The position numbers and the translations under genes are program-made. The notes beneath the pieces are model-generated. The model saw only the letters and a program-made list of their open reading frames with translations, did no database searches and had not been told where the DNA came from. 35,027 bases of DNA from Roseimaritima sediminicola (GTDB lineage Bacteria > Planctomycetota > Planctomycetia > Pirellulales > Pirellulaceae), in contig NZ_WIAD01000058.1 in assembly GCF_009618275.1 (NCBI RefSeq), positions 1-35,027 on the forward strand. Direction: 5' to 3'. Below, piece after piece: positions 16,904 through 27,514 of the stretch; position 1 is the stretch's first letter; every line of letters starts with the position of its first letter.

Positions 16904-17389
16904 ATGACTGAGGGCGGCAAACACGGTTCGGACAGCGTATTTGGTATCGAGCGACTCCAAACGCTGATTGAACTGATGGAGCAGCATGATCTGGCTGAAA
17001 TCGACCTCCAGCAGGACGAGGAGCGGATTCGGCTGAAGCGCGGCGGTGCAGCCCAACCCGTGCTGGCCGCGCCGGCCAGCCCCGCGGCGGCCCCGGCCCC
17101 GGCGGCCCCCACCCCGGCCGCTTCGGCCCCGGCCGAGGGCGCCAATATCGTGACCGTCAAATCGCCGATGGTCGGCACCTTCTACACCAAACCCAACCCC
17201 GAATCGGATCCGTTTGTCAAAGTCGGTTCGATGGTTTCAGCCGACACGGTGATCTGCATCGTCGAAGCGATGAAGGTCTTCAACGAGATCCCAGCGGAGG
17301 TCAGCGGCAAGGTCGTGGCCGTGCTGGCCGAGAACGGCGAACCGGTCGAATTCGATAAGCCGCTGTTCAAGATCGACACCTCTGCCTGA
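16904..17389 (+). CDS. accB: Biotin carboxyl carrier protein of acetyl-CoA carboxylase
   Basis: A 161-aa AccB. The N-terminal region (residues 10-45, [19 protein letters not shown]) is the part that contacts biotin carboxylase, followed by a flexible Ala/Pro linker (about 50-80) and a biotinyl domain with the biotin-accepting lysine K124 in EAMKVFNEI. It carries the carboxyl group made by AccC to the transferase subunits in the first step of fatty-acid synthesis. I chose ATG 16904; an in-frame upstream start at 16829 would add 25 residues unlike AccB. AccC begins 41 nt downstream. Confidence 0.96.
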   Translation: MTEGGKHGSDSVFGIERLQTLIELMEQHDLAEIDLQQDEERIRLKRGGAAQPVLAAPASPAAAPAPAAPTPAASAPAEGANIVTVKSPMVGTFYTKPNPESDPFVKVGSMVSADTVICIVEAMKVFNEIPAEVSGKVVAVLAENGEPVEFDKPLFKIDTSA

Positions 17390-17430
17390 CCCTCGCACCA
17401 AAACACCAGCGCTTCCGAAAGCCCAGGGCT

Positions 17431-18780
17431 ATGTATAAACGGATTCTGATTGCCAACCGTGGTGAAATTGCTCTCCGCGTGATTCGTGCCTGCCGCGAGC
17501 TGGGCATCGAATCGGTTGCCGTCTACAGCCAAGCCGACGCCGATTCGGCTCATGTGCGGTTTGCCGACGAAGCCTACTGCATCGGCCCTCCACGCAGCGC
17601 CGACAGCTACCTGCGGATCGACCGCATCATCAGCGCCGCCGAACTGGGCAACGCCGATGCCATCCATCCCGGCTATGGCTTTCTGGCCGAAAACGCGCAC
17701 TTCAACGAAGTCTGCCGGAGCTGCGAGATCGACTTCATCGGGCCGCGTCCCGAAGCCATGGAGATGCTGGGCGACAAGAACACGGCTCGTTCGCTGGCCA
17801 TCAAAGCCGACGTGCCGGTGGTGCCCGGCAGCGACGGGTTGATCGAAGACGATGACGAAGCGGTCCGTGTGGCTCACGAAATCGGCTTTCCGGTCCTGAT
17901 CAAAGCCACCGCCGGCGGCGGCGGCAAAGGCATGCGTGTGGCGCCCGACGCCGGCAGCCTCAAGACCGCCCTGCAACAGGCCCGCACCGAAGCTCAGGCC
18001 GCCTTTGGCAACGGAGCGGTGTACCTGGAAAAATACGTCGAACGTCCGCGGCACGTCGAAGTGCAGGTCTTGGCCGACCATCATGGCAACGCCATCCACC
18101 TGCACGAACGCGACTGCAGTGTCCAGCGTCGGCACCAGAAACTGATCGAAGAAGCCCCCAGCCCTTCGCTGTCCGACGGCAAACGCCGGGCGATCTGCGA
18201 AGCGGCCGTGCGGATGATCAAAGCCGCCGATTACACCAACGCCGGAACGGTCGAGTTCATCGTCGACAAGGACGAGAATTTCTACTTCATCGAAGTCAAC
18301 GCCCGCATCCAGGTCGAACACCCGGTCACCGAAATGATCACCGGCATCGACCTGATCAAACAACAGATCCTGGTCGCCGCCGGCCAGCCCCTGCCCGTGA
18401 CCCAGGACCAAGTGCCCTGTAACGGCGCGGCGATCGAATGCCGGATCAATGCCGAAAATCCGGATCGCAACTTCCAACCCAACCCGGGCAAGATCCATTC
18501 TCTGTTCCTGCCCGGTGGCATGGGCGTGCGGATGGACTCCCACGTCTACGCCGGTTACGTCGTACCGCCATACTACGATTCGATGATCGGCAAATTGATC
18601 GTCCACCGTCCCACCCGCGAAGAAGCCATCATCACGATGCGGCGGGCGCTGCGAGAATTGCAGGTCGAAGGCATCGCCACGACCGCCGGATTCCACGACC
18701 GCGTGCTCCAGCACCCCGACTTCCAGGACGGCAACTTCGACACCACGTTTGTCGAACGCGAGTTTACCGGCCTGTCGTAA
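17431..18780 (+). CDS. accC: Biotin carboxylase subunit of acetyl-CoA carboxylase
   Basis: A 449-aa AccC of standard length. It has the biotin-carboxylase N-domain ([19 protein letters not shown]), the ATP-grasp region with the glycine-rich [15 protein letters not shown] loop (around residue 160), [37 protein letters not shown] (around 290) and the C-terminal domain starting ECRINAENP. It carboxylates biotin on AccB using ATP and bicarbonate. It forms an operon with accB. Its last codons overlap the last codons of the convergent hybrid kinase gene: the two TAA stops are 17 nt across each other (18764-18780), so no terminator can lie between them. Confidence 0.97.
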   Translation: MYKRILIANRGEIALRVIRACRELGIESVAVYSQADADSAHVRFADEAYCIGPPRSADSYLRIDRIISAAELGNADAIHPGYGFLAENAHFNEVCRSCEIDFIGPRPEAMEMLGDKNTARSLAIKADVPVVPGSDGLIEDDDEAVRVAHEIGFPVLIKATAGGGGKGMRVAPDAGSLKTALQQARTEAQAAFGNGAVYLEKYVERPRHVEVQVLADHHGNAIHLHERDCSVQRRHQKLIEEAPSPSLSDGKRRAICEAAVRMIKAADYTNAGTVEFIVDKDENFYFIEVNARIQVEHPVTEMITGIDLIKQQILVAAGQPLPVTQDQVPCNGAAIECRINAENPDRNFQPNPGKIHSLFLPGGMGVRMDSHVYAGYVVPPYYDSMIGKLIVHRPTREEAIITMRRALRELQVEGIATTAGFHDRVLQHPDFQDGNFDTTFVEREFTGLS

Positions 18781-21700
18781 ATCGATAGATCATCTGCGTC
18801 AGGGCTTGGCTGTCGATCGGTTTGCTGAGGTAGTCGTTGCAGCCGCTTTCGATGCAGCGGGTCATGTCGCCCTGCATCGCGTCGGCGGTGAGGGCGACGA
18901 TGGGACCGTCGAATCCCATCCGCCGCAATTGCCGCGCGGTTTCGTAACCGTCCAGCCGCGGCATTTGCATGTCCAGCAGAATCAGGTCAAAACCCTGGCC
19001 GTTGCTACAGCTGCTCCGCACCTTTTCCAACGCCACCTGGCCATCCTCCGCTTCGCTGACTCCGGCCCCGGCCTTCTCCAACAGCGTCCTGCTTAGAAAC
19101 CGAATATCGCGGCGGTCGTCGACCACCAGGACATGGCAGTCCAAGGTGACTTCGACGGCCACGGCGTCGAGCGCCGCGGGGTTATCCAGCGGCGGCGCCA
19201 CCAGATCGACATCCTCGACGTCTCCCACATCGATCGAGAACGTGAACCGGCTGCCTTTGCCCAGTTCGCTTTGGACACAAATCTGACCACCCAGCAATTC
19301 GGTCAGACGTTTGCTGATCGCCAACCCCAAGCCCGTGCCGCCAAACTCGCGGCTGACGCTGTCGTTGCCTTGCGTGAAGGGTTCGAACAGTCGTTGTTGC
19401 TGCCGGCGACTGATGCCGATACCGGTGTCGACAATCTCAAACTGCAACTGCAAAGGTTGATCGGGTTGTGAGACCGGTTCGCAACTGACGATGATCTGGA
19501 CGCCGCCCCGGCGCGTGAACTTGATGGCGTTGCCAACCAGATTGATCAGGATCTGCCGCAAGCGTTTGGGGTCGCTGTTCAGCTGCGCCGGCATCAGGCC
19601 CTGGTACTGCACGTCCAAGCTGATCCCGCGTTCGACGGCGCGCACCTCCATGATGCTGCGGACGTCCTCGACCAAGCGGACCGGCGAGAACAACTCGCGC
19701 GAGATGTCCAACTTGCCGGCTTCGATTTTGCTCAGGTCCAGGATGTCGTTGATGATGTCCAGCAGGAAGCCACCGTTACGGCGAATCGTGCGGACGTGCT
19801 CGAGGGCCTGGTCATCGTCGATCCGCTCCCCGATCAAATCCGTATAGCCCAGGATGGCCGTCATGGGAGTACGGATCTCGTGACTCATATTGGCCAAGAA
19901 GGCGCTCTTGGATTCGTTGGCGGCCTCGGCTTGCTGGCGGGCTTCGCGCAGGGATTGTTCAAATTCGTGCTGGGCGGTGATGTCCCAGTTCAACCCGTGA
20001 ATCCGGACCACATTGCCCCGGTCGTCGCGGATGGTCGATCCGGCCGCGGCCAACCAACGCACCTGGCCATCGGCACGGATGATCCGAAACTCCGTCTCGT
20101 ATTCCTGCTCTCCGGCGATGGCCCGCTGCCAACACCGCTGCACTTCGGGCAGGTCTTCGGGATGCACGAATTCCAGAAAGCGTTCGGAGGAAGGGTTGGG
20201 ATCGGGATCAGTCCCCAACAACTGAAACATCATCGGTTCCCAAACACTCTTCTCGGCGGTCCATTCCCAAGCCGCCATATTGCCGGCTCGCAGGGCCATC
20301 GACAGTCGCCGTTCGCTCTCGACCACGCGTTGCTCGGCCGCATACCGATCGCTGATGTCCACGGCCGAGGGAATCAAATACTCGATGCGGCCTTCACGAT
20401 CGCGAGCCGGAGCCAACATGAAATCGATCATCAGACGGGTTTCCGGGCCGCCCAAACCGGCGGCGTACAACGGCACGTCGTACCGCACCACCTCGCCGGC
20501 AAAGGCCCGCTCCATCGCCTGCCGCATCTGCTCGGAAACCGCCTCGTCGTAGGTCCACCAGGGACATTCGGCAAAGTGGCGGCCGATCACCTCGTCGCGG
20601 CGCAGTCCGGCGATCCGCAGCGAGTCGTCGTCGATCTCCACCAAACGCCCCTCGCGGTCGATCACTCCGCCCAGACCCAATTGATGGTTGATCACGCGCC
20701 GCAGATGGGCCTCGCTCTCTCGCAACGTCTGCTCGGAGCGCTCGCGGGCTTGGTCCGCACGGGCGCGTTCGACACGCAGATGTAATTGCTTGGCCACGTC
20801 GGCCAGCAATTCGATCTCCTCCCGGCTCCAGTCGTACCGTTGGGGTTTTACCGCGGCCAACAAGAACACCAAGCGGCGTTCCTGGATCGCGGGTGCGTCG
20901 ACGACCGCGCCTACCTCCAGCGAGCCGAACCGTTGTCGTGCGCCGGGTGGACGCGCTGCCGCGGCGGTATCGCTGATGACGACTGGCGTGCCGGAGACCA
21001 ACTGTTGCTGCTCGCCGGGCGATAAAAAGTCTGCTATCTGGTACGTGCCACACAGATCCTCCATGCCGTCTCGGTGGTAGTCGTAGAACAGCTCGGCCAC
21101 CCCCGCGTCGTCTTCGATGTCCATCAACACACAGCGTGACAGATCCAGGAATTCGGCCAGACGCTGACAGGCCACGTGAACGATGTCACCGAAACCGCTC
21201 AACGTGTTCAGTTCGGTGTGCAGTCCCGCGACGAACTCCATCATCTGTTGCTTGCGTTTCTGTTGACTGATGTCTCGCAAGTAGGCGGTAAAGAAGGGTC
21301 GATCGTCGCGATCGCGGTTGACATTGATGGCCAGTTCCACCGGGAACAACTCGCCGTCGGCGCGTTGGGCGTGCAGCTCCACACGGCGACCGATGATCCG
21401 CGAGTTGCCGGTTTTCAAGAAGCGTTGCAGTCCGCGCTGATGGGCTTCGCGAAGCTGCTCGGGAATAAGCATCTCGCTGAGCAAGCGTCCGCGAACTTCG
21501 CTGATGCGGTACCCGAAGGTGCGTTCGGCCGCCGGGTTGAAATCCACAATGTGTCCCTCGACGTCCATCGTGATGATGCAGTCGAGGGTGGAATTCAGAA
21601 TCGCGGTCTTGCGGGCTTCCTCATGACGCAGGCGTTCGTCGGATTCCGCCTGCCGAATGAATTTGCCGATCTCGGTGCCGATCGTCTGCAAAAGGTCCAA

Positions 21701-24685
21701 CAGGGCTTGCTGGCGGGAGAAGCGACTTTTGGCGAAAACTTCGACGACGCCGTAGAAATGCTTGCCGCGCACAATCGGCATGGCTACGGCGCTGATCAAG
21801 CCGCCCTCCAACGCTTCGGTTCGCAGAAAGCCGGGGTCGGCGGGCAGGTCTTCGATGGTGTCGGCCGTGAGACTTTGCCAGACGCGTCCCGGTTGCCCCA
21901 CGCCCTTGATGAATTGGGTGTTGCGGCAGCGACGGGCAAACGATTCCAGTTCGACATACCCCGGCTCGATCCAAACCTGCGTACATTCCAGATGCTCTCC
22001 GTCGGCGGCGGGCAACCACAGGGCGCTCAACTGCGCGCCCAAACTATGGCAGATGGCGCGGAGGATCTTGGGCAGGACCTCGTCCAGGGACTGGGCATTG
22101 ACCAACAACCGGCTGACCTGGTGTTCGGTTTCCAGCCGGATCAGCGCCCGCTTGCGTTCGGTGATTTCAAAGAAGGTGATGATCAGGCCATCCTGCGTTT
22201 GCCCGCGCATGTAGGGGTACAAGCGGCGCAGGTACCAGCGGCCATCGGCGGTGTGGATCTCGTGTTCCAGCGGATCGTCGGCGGCCTCGGCCGGGTCGGC
22301 GCCGGGCGGGTCGGGTGTGGCCAGTTCGGCCAGGGACGCGGCATCGGGCAGGGCGGGCATGTCGACGGCCCGGTGGGTGATGTCCGACAGTTTGCGGCCC
22401 ACGTCCCCGGGCACCAGGTTGTACAGCTCGGCGGCGGCCGGAGTGAAACGAATGATGCGGCCCTCTGGATCCAGAAAGACGGTCGCGATTCGGGTGCTGC
22501 GAAAAAGGTTCTCCAGGTCGTTGTTGGCGGCGGCCACCGCTTCGCTGCCGCGGCGGATCTCCTCCTTGGAAGTTTCCAGTTCTTCGTTTGCCGATTGCAG
22601 TTCCTCGTTCATCGACAACAGTTCTTCGTTGGAGCTCTTCAGCTCCTCGTTGGTGGCCTCCATGTCTTGCAGCGATCGATCGAGATCCCGCCGCGTGACC
22701 TCCAGCTCGCGTTCGAGTTGGGCGATCAAAGTTTCCGAATCGCCGTGGTGCTGATGAACGTTTTGCGGAGCGGTCACTTGATCGGGATCGACCGGCGGCC
22801 CCACGTCGTGGAACACGACCAGGAACAGCTCCTCGTCTTTGCCCAACTGCGGCATGGGCTGGACCACGACCATCACCCGCTGCAGTTCGTCGCCGACGTA
22901 GATCGACAGGTCTTCGTGCTGCACTTTGCGGCGGGTTTGAATGGCTTTTCCGATCGCCGCCCGCAGCCCCAGCCGCAACCCGCTGGCCGCCATGCGAACG
23001 ATGTTATTTTCGAAATCGCCTTCGGTCACCGACAGGTACTTCTGCATTCCCGCCGCCGCGTTCAGCACTTTGCCCGTTTGATCGATCACGCAACTTTTCG
23101 GGGCGAACTCGTCCAGCACGATCCGCTGGCGAATCTCCGTCAGGTTCACCGTTTTGTCGGCGCCCTCGGTGGCGGGCATTCGCAAGGGGTCGCCGCTGCG
23201 GTGCGGCGTCAGCCAACTGTTGCTCGATACGCCGGTGCCCTTGCGCTGGGAAATCCGACGCTGGGCGTCCACCGGCCGGAACAATTCGCCGTGCGAGAGA
23301 ATGTTCTCACTGGGTCCCAGAAACAGATATCCCGAAGGCCGCAGGGCGTAATGAAACAGCGGAATTAATTTCTTCTGCAGGTGCGGCCCCAGGTAGATCA
23401 ACAGATTGCGACAGCTGATCAAATCCAAACGCGAGAACGGCGGATCGCTGATCAGATTATGGGGCGAAAACAACACCATCGATCGCAACTCTTTGCCGAC
23501 CTTGTACTGCCGGCCCTGCTTGACGAAGAACCGGCTCAGCCGTTCGGGCGACACCTGGGATTCGATCCCCACCGGATAACACCCTTGGCGGGCAACCTGC
23601 AGGGCTCGTTCATCGATGTCGGTCGCAAAGATCTGTACCTCGCAGGACGAAGCGGCTTGGTCCATCGCTTCGCGGCACAGCATCGCCAGGGTGTAAGCTT
23701 CGGCACCGTTGGCACAGCCGGGCACCCAGATCCGGACCGTATCGCTGGCCGTCCGCTCGGCAACCAACCGGGTCAACACGCTCTCCTGCAGCACCTCGAA
23801 GGCGTCGGCGTTGCGAAAGAAAGCCGTGACGCCGATCAACAGTTCCCGAAACAGCGTGTGAGCCTCCTCTTCACTGTGCTGCAAATGATTCAGGTAATCG
23901 CCGACCTGCTCCGTACGCAGCAACCGCATCCGTCGCTGGACGCGCCGCACCAGGGTGCTGGCCTTGTAATCTTTGAAATTGTGATCGGTTACTTTCAGCA
24001 GTGCATCGGCGATCGACGGAATGGCCTGCTGGATTTCTGCCTGCCACTGTTCGGGTAGATGCGTCTGTTGCAGGCCCCTCAGGTGTTGGGCATATCGCAC
24101 CAGTTCGGCCGCGATGGCATCGGGATCGAGAACATGGTCGACCACGCCGGTCTGGATGGCGCTGCGCGGCATGGCGGCGTACTTGGCCGAATCGGGCGAT
24201 TGCGCCAGGGTCAGCCCGCCAGCATCGGCGATCGCCTTCAACCCCATCGTTCCATCGCTGCCGGCACCGGACAGGATGACGCCGACGCTGCGCGGCCCCG
24301 AATCGGCCGCGATCGCTTTGAAGAAATGGTCGATCACGCCGGCAGGCTGCTCCCGCGCGGCGGTGGGAATGGCCATCGCACGGGCTTCGTCCAGTTGCAG
24401 ATAGCTCTGCGGAGGGCAGACGTACAGCCGGCCGCCGCGCAGCGGTTGCGGCTCGGCCTGTGGCAGCAAAACGATCTCCAGATCGGTCGTTTGGCGAAGC
24501 ACCTCCAGCCACAGGTTCTCGCTGTTCGGGCTCAGGTGCTGGATCACGACCAAGGCGAAGGGCGGGGGTTCGCGCAAACCCGCTAGCAACACCTGCAGGG
24601 CTTCCAGACCTCCCGCCGAAGCCCCGATACCGACGACCAAAGGGGGTCTGGCTTGGGTTTGCCGTTGGGTTTGCCGTGAACTCAT
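18764..24685 (-). CDS. CheB-CheR-PAS-GAF hybrid sensor histidine kinase
   Basis: A 1973-aa cytoplasmic signalling protein with no clear membrane segment. Order: CheB methylesterase domain (about 15-190; catalytic S23 in GASAGG, H50, D144), CheR methyltransferase domain (about 205-470), linker, coiled coil (about 648-718, [20 protein letters not shown]), PAS (about 720-840), GAF (850-1010), PAS (1020-1145), GAF (1150-1320), two PAS (1325-1450 and 1465-1575), HisKA with phospho-acceptor H1602 ([10 protein letters not shown]), HATPase with its N box (about 1711) and G boxes ([17 protein letters not shown]), and a receiver with D1905 ([15 protein letters not shown]). The CheR SAM loop reads [13 protein letters not shown] rather than the usual GCSTGEExYSLA. 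ATG 24685 has GGGAG 5 nt upstream. The N-terminus holds a 12-bp duplication (RQTQRQTQ). No chemotaxis genes are near, so a role in sensory signalling or transcription is more likely than in taxis. Confidence 0.94.
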   Translation of the reverse strand: MSSRQTQRQTQARPPLVVGIGASAGGLEALQVLLAGLREPPPFALVVIQHLSPNSENLWLEVLRQTTDLEIVLLPQAEPQPLRGGRLYVCPPQSYLQLDEARAMAIPTAAREQPAGVIDHFFKAIAADSGPRSVGVILSGAGSDGTMGLKAIADAGGLTLAQSPDSAKYAAMPRSAIQTGVVDHVLDPDAIAAELVRYAQHLRGLQQTHLPEQWQAEIQQAIPSIADALLKVTDHNFKDYKASTLVRRVQRRMRLLRTEQVGDYLNHLQHSEEEAHTLFRELLIGVTAFFRNADAFEVLQESVLTRLVAERTASDTVRIWVPGCANGAEAYTLAMLCREAMDQAASSCEVQIFATDIDERALQVARQGCYPVGIESQVSPERLSRFFVKQGRQYKVGKELRSMVLFSPHNLISDPPFSRLDLISCRNLLIYLGPHLQKKLIPLFHYALRPSGYLFLGPSENILSHGELFRPVDAQRRISQRKGTGVSSNSWLTPHRSGDPLRMPATEGADKTVNLTEIRQRIVLDEFAPKSCVIDQTGKVLNAAAGMQKYLSVTEGDFENNIVRMAASGLRLGLRAAIGKAIQTRRKVQHEDLSIYVGDELQRVMVVVQPMPQLGKDEELFLVVFHDVGPPVDPDQVTAPQNVHQHHGDSETLIAQLERELEVTRRDLDRSLQDMEATNEELKSSNEELLSMNEELQSANEELETSKEEIRRGSEAVAAANNDLENLFRSTRIATVFLDPEGRIIRFTPAAAELYNLVPGDVGRKLSDITHRAVDMPALPDAASLAELATPDPPGADPAEAADDPLEHEIHTADGRWYLRRLYPYMRGQTQDGLIITFFEITERKRALIRLETEHQVSRLLVNAQSLDEVLPKILRAICHSLGAQLSALWLPAADGEHLECTQVWIEPGYVELESFARRCRNTQFIKGVGQPGRVWQSLTADTIEDLPADPGFLRTEALEGGLISAVAMPIVRGKHFYGVVEVFAKSRFSRQQALLDLLQTIGTEIGKFIRQAESDERLRHEEARKTAILNSTLDCIITMDVEGHIVDFNPAAERTFGYRISEVRGRLLSEMLIPEQLREAHQRGLQRFLKTGNSRIIGRRVELHAQRADGELFPVELAINVNRDRDDRPFFTAYLRDISQQKRKQQMMEFVAGLHTELNTLSGFGDIVHVACQRLAEFLDLSRCVLMDIEDDAGVAELFYDYHRDGMEDLCGTYQIADFLSPGEQQQLVSGTPVVISDTAAAARPPGARQRFGSLEVGAVVDAPAIQERRLVFLLAAVKPQRYDWSREEIELLADVAKQLHLRVERARADQARERSEQTLRESEAHLRRVINHQLGLGGVIDREGRLVEIDDDSLRIAGLRRDEVIGRHFAECPWWTYDEAVSEQMRQAMERAFAGEVVRYDVPLYAAGLGGPETRLMIDFMLAPARDREGRIEYLIPSAVDISDRYAAEQRVVESERRLSMALRAGNMAAWEWTAEKSVWEPMMFQLLGTDPDPNPSSERFLEFVHPEDLPEVQRCWQRAIAGEQEYETEFRIIRADGQVRWLAAAGSTIRDDRGNVVRIHGLNWDITAQHEFEQSLREARQQAEAANESKSAFLANMSHEIRTPMTAILGYTDLIGERIDDDQALEHVRTIRRNGGFLLDIINDILDLSKIEAGKLDISRELFSPVRLVEDVRSIMEVRAVERGISLDVQYQGLMPAQLNSDPKRLRQILINLVGNAIKFTRRGGVQIIVSCEPVSQPDQPLQLQFEIVDTGIGISRRQQQRLFEPFTQGNDSVSREFGGTGLGLAISKRLTELLGGQICVQSELGKGSRFTFSIDVGDVEDVDLVAPPLDNPAALDAVAVEVTLDCHVLVVDDRRDIRFLSRTLLEKAGAGVSEAEDGQVALEKVRSSCSNGQGFDLILLDMQMPRLDGYETARQLRRMGFDGPIVALTADAMQGDMTRCIESGCNDYLSKPIDSQALTQMIYRFTTGR

Positions 24686-24746
24686 GAAAACTCCCTGCTA
24701 CCGCGTCGATCCTTCCTCGCGATCATTCGCCAAATGACAGTGTCGC

Positions 24747-25103
24747 TTATCGAACGTCCTTCATAGAACGCAACAGGTCGAAGGTAAATAGGCCACTGGT
24801 ATGGCCGTCGCTGAACTGGATGTTGTAGGCGTACTGGCCGGCCGGCCGCATCGCCGTGATCTCCAGCGGCCGAGCCTCGGCAGCGCTCAATACCGGCAGC
24901 AGCGGCGGGGCGTCGGCCGGCGTTTCCTCTTCGGATTTATGTTTCTCGCGGCAACTGGCGCAAGGGCATGCCGCGCGTAGGGACCGAGCGGTATGGACGG
25001 TCCGCCGCTCGTCGCTCCAGTGGATCACGATCTCGCCAGCCTCGCCGCGTTGGAGCTTCGTCGGATAGGCGGGGGAATCGAATTCGGCGTCGGTTGTGTT
25101 CAT
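24747..25103 (-). CDS. DUF971 domain protein
   Basis: A 118-aa protein with the DUF971 (gamma-butyrobetaine hydroxylase-like N-terminal) fold: IVIHWSDERRTVHTARSLRA, then CPCASC, and the C-terminal PAGQYAYNIQFSDGHTSGLF. The three cysteines in CPCASC could bind a metal, as in relatives linked to iron-sulfur proteins, but this is inferred. A Ser/Glu/Pro-rich insertion (EKHKSEEETPADAPPLLP) separates the two parts. It lies between the hybrid kinase (61 nt downstream) and the PaaK-like gene (27 nt upstream), so it is probably transcribed with the latter. Confidence 0.88.
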   Translation of the reverse strand: MNTTDAEFDSPAYPTKLQRGEAGEIVIHWSDERRTVHTARSLRAACPCASCREKHKSEEETPADAPPLLPVLSAAEARPLEITAMRPAGQYAYNIQFSDGHTSGLFTFDLLRSMKDVR

Positions 25104-25130
25104 GGTAAACCAAGGGACTTCAAAAAGACA

Positions 25131-26414
25131 TCAACGACGATCGTCCAGGCGGCGTGATTTCGCTTCGCTGCGGGGCAGGGTGCCGGCGGCGACCGCTCGC
25201 ACGGGCACCCGCAGCCCCAACCGGGTCTGCAGCTGCTTGGACAACAACGCGGCGGCTTCGCCATTGCCCTCGACCTCGATCTCCAACTGGTCCATCGATG
25301 CCACCCGGGTGGCGATCATGCGAAACTCGCCCAGACCGTCGATCGACCGCACCACCGATTCGATCCCGCTGGGAAACACGTTCACGCCGCGGATCACCAA
25401 CATATCATCGGCACGCCCCAGCACCCCACCGGGCAGGAACAGAAAACGGCAGTCGTGCGCGTGATTGCGGGTGGCCCGAACCAGGTCGCCGGTGCGATAA
25501 CGGATCGCCGGGCCGCCACAGCGTCCCAGGCCGGTCAGCACCAACTCGGCCAGCTCGCCATCCGCGGCGGGTTGTTCACTGCCGACCTGCAAGGTTTCGG
25601 CGATGAACTCCGATTCGATCACAAACAATCCGCTGCCGTCGGCCGCGCCCACGCCCCAGGGTCCCAGCTCACTGGCGCCGCTGTGATCGATGACGCGCGC
25701 TTGCCAGGCCTGCTCGATCTGGGCCCGCACCTCGGGGATCGAACCGCCCGGTTCTCCGGCCACGATGATCCGCGAAACCTGGCTCGCACCCAGCGCGATG
25801 CCTTCGCCGCGGGCGACCTCGGCCAGATGCAGCGCGTAGGTTGGCGTACAGCACAGCACGGTCGCCCCGCCGTTGAGGATCAACTGCAAACGCGCGACCG
25901 TACTCATGCCGCCGGCCGGGATCACCAACGCCTGCCGCCGCAGCATCGCATCGTGGGCGGTCCAGAAACCGATAAAGGGGCCGAAGGAAAAGGCCATGGC
26001 CACCGTATCGCCGGAGGTGATCTCGGCCGCATCCAACACGAATTGCCAGGTGTCGATCCACCACTGCCAATCCTCCGCGGTATCCAGCACCGGCATCGGC
26101 CGCCCGCTGGTCCCGCTGGTCTGGTGAAAGCGCACATAGTGCTGACGCGGCAGGTGATGGAAGCGAGCCGCGGCGCCGGGCTGGTCGTCGACCAGTTCGG
26201 GCTTCGTCAACACGGGCAGCTCAGTTAATTCTTCCAGAGACCGCAGCCGTTTCTCTGCGACGCCGTACTTGGTTTGGTAGAACGAACTATCGGGCAGAAC
26301 GCGCTCGAGCAACCGGTTCAGTTTCTCCAGCTGCAGCGTCTGCCGCTGCTGGCAGTCCAGCTCTTGGACGCGCTGCCGCATGGCCGGTGTCTGCGGCGAC
26401 TCGCTGGGCTTCAT
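25131..26414 (-). CDS. Phenylacetate-CoA ligase-like AMP-forming enzyme (PaaK family)
   Basis: A 427-aa adenylate-forming enzyme. It has RFHQTSGTSGRPMPVLDT (ATP-binding P-loop), SFGPFIGFWTAH, VAGEPGGSIPEVRAQIE, DHSGASELGPWG and YRTGDLVR, followed by a small C-terminal domain with RADDMLVIRGVNVFPSGIE. This is the PaaK pattern, so it probably activates an aromatic or other carboxylic acid to its CoA thioester; no other phenylacetate genes are nearby and the true substrate is unknown. ATG 26414 overlaps the TGA of the sigma-54 activator gene by one base (TGATG), which implies translational coupling and makes control by that activator, or co-control with it, likely. A longer upstream frame is a shadow of the activator gene. 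Confidence 0.88.
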   Translation of the reverse strand: MKPSESPQTPAMRQRVQELDCQQRQTLQLEKLNRLLERVLPDSSFYQTKYGVAEKRLRSLEELTELPVLTKPELVDDQPGAAARFHHLPRQHYVRFHQTSGTSGRPMPVLDTAEDWQWWIDTWQFVLDAAEITSGDTVAMAFSFGPFIGFWTAHDAMLRRQALVIPAGGMSTVARLQLILNGGATVLCCTPTYALHLAEVARGEGIALGASQVSRIIVAGEPGGSIPEVRAQIEQAWQARVIDHSGASELGPWGVGAADGSGLFVIESEFIAETLQVGSEQPAADGELAELVLTGLGRCGGPAIRYRTGDLVRATRNHAHDCRFLFLPGGVLGRADDMLVIRGVNVFPSGIESVVRSIDGLGEFRMIATRVASMDQLEIEVEGNGEAAALLSKQLQTRLGLRVPVRAVAAGTLPRSEAKSRRLDDRR

Positions 26415-27484
26415 CACGCTTGCTCCTCGGGCTGGTCCAGTCCGTAATCTTTGATTTTCTTGTGCAGGGTATTGCGATTGATCCCCAGTCTTGCGGCCGC
26501 TCGGGTCTGCACCCCATCGCATTCTTTTAAAACCTGCAGGATGACTTCACGTTCCACCCGGTCGACGATCTGACCGTGGACGTCACGAGCTTCGGCGTCC
26601 AACTGGCTCAACCCCTGCCGGACAACCGCCGTGGTCAACGATTCCACATCGGCGGCGATCACTTCCTCGGCCGCGGCCGGCTGGCTGCCGACGACCTCCT
26701 CGGGCAGCAGCGACGCGACCAATTCGTCACCTTCGGCCATCACGACGGCCCGTTCGATGTAGTTCTGCAGTTCGCGGACGTTTCCCGGCCAGTGGTAATC
26801 GGTCATCGCTTCGAGCGCCGCCGGTTCGATATGCACGACGTAACGATCATTCAACTCGTTGTAATACTCCAGAAAGTGCGTCACCAATTCGGGGATGTCT
26901 TCGCGGCGGCGGCGCAGCGGCGGGATCTCGATCGGCACCACGTTCAGCCGCCAGTACAGGTCTTCGCGGAAACGTTGCTCGTGCACCTCGTCCATCAGGT
27001 TGCGGTTGCTGGCGGCGATGACGCGGCAGTCGCTGTGTCGGTTGGTGGTGTCGCCGACACGCTGGAATTCGCCTTCCTGCAGGACGCGCAGCAATTTGAC
27101 TTGCAGCGTCAAACTGGTGCTGTTGATTTCGTCCAGAAAGATCGTTCCCTGATCGGCCGCTTCGAAACGTCCCTGGCGAGTGGCGACCGCCCCGGTGTAG
27201 GCTCCACGGACGTGGCCGAACAACTCGCTTTCGAGCAAACTTTCGCTCAGCGCCCCGCAGTTGACTTTCACCAGCGGGCCGCTCCGCCGATGGCTCAAGC
27301 GGTGCACCGCACCGGCGATCAATTCCTTGCCGACGCCGGTCTCGCCGAGGATCAGAACCGAGGCGTTGCTGGTGGCCACGCGGCGGGTCACTCGATACAC
27401 CTCCTGCATCGCCGGCGAAGCACCGATGATTCCGGGGACCGGCGGACCGGCCTGACTCTCTGCAGGAGTACCGAAAGCGGGCAT
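26414..27484 (-). CDS. Sigma-54-dependent transcriptional activator without receiver domain
   Basis: A 356-aa bacterial enhancer-binding protein. It begins almost directly with the AAA+ domain: Walker A GETGVGKE (47-54), the sigma-54 contact loop GAYTGA (94-99; the usual form is GAFTGA), Walker B GTIFLDEI, and the arginine-rich FREDLYWRLNVVPIEIPPLR. The C-terminal Fis-type helix-turn-helix is RAAARLGINRNTLHKKIKDY. It lacks the N-terminal receiver or sensor domain, like PspF, so its activity must be controlled by another protein or by expression. The gene is coupled to the PaaK-like gene and starts 30 nt after the exported helical-repeat protein gene, forming an apparent three-gene unit. Confidence 0.94.
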   Translation of the reverse strand: MPAFGTPAESQAGPPVPGIIGASPAMQEVYRVTRRVATSNASVLILGETGVGKELIAGAVHRLSHRRSGPLVKVNCGALSESLLESELFGHVRGAYTGAVATRQGRFEAADQGTIFLDEINSTSLTLQVKLLRVLQEGEFQRVGDTTNRHSDCRVIAASNRNLMDEVHEQRFREDLYWRLNVVPIEIPPLRRRREDIPELVTHFLEYYNELNDRYVVHIEPAALEAMTDYHWPGNVRELQNYIERAVVMAEGDELVASLLPEEVVGSQPAAAEEVIAADVESLTTAVVRQGLSQLDAEARDVHGQIVDRVEREVILQVLKECDGVQTRAAARLGINRNTLHKKIKDYGLDQPEEQA

Positions 27485-27514
27485 GCTGGACTTGACGACT
27501 GGGGGCGTACGGCC

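Noticed and set aside
21176-23368. Plus-strand open frame (730 aa) over the hybrid kinase
   Set aside because: It is a shadow of the kinase coding region; the kinase motifs are on the minus strand.
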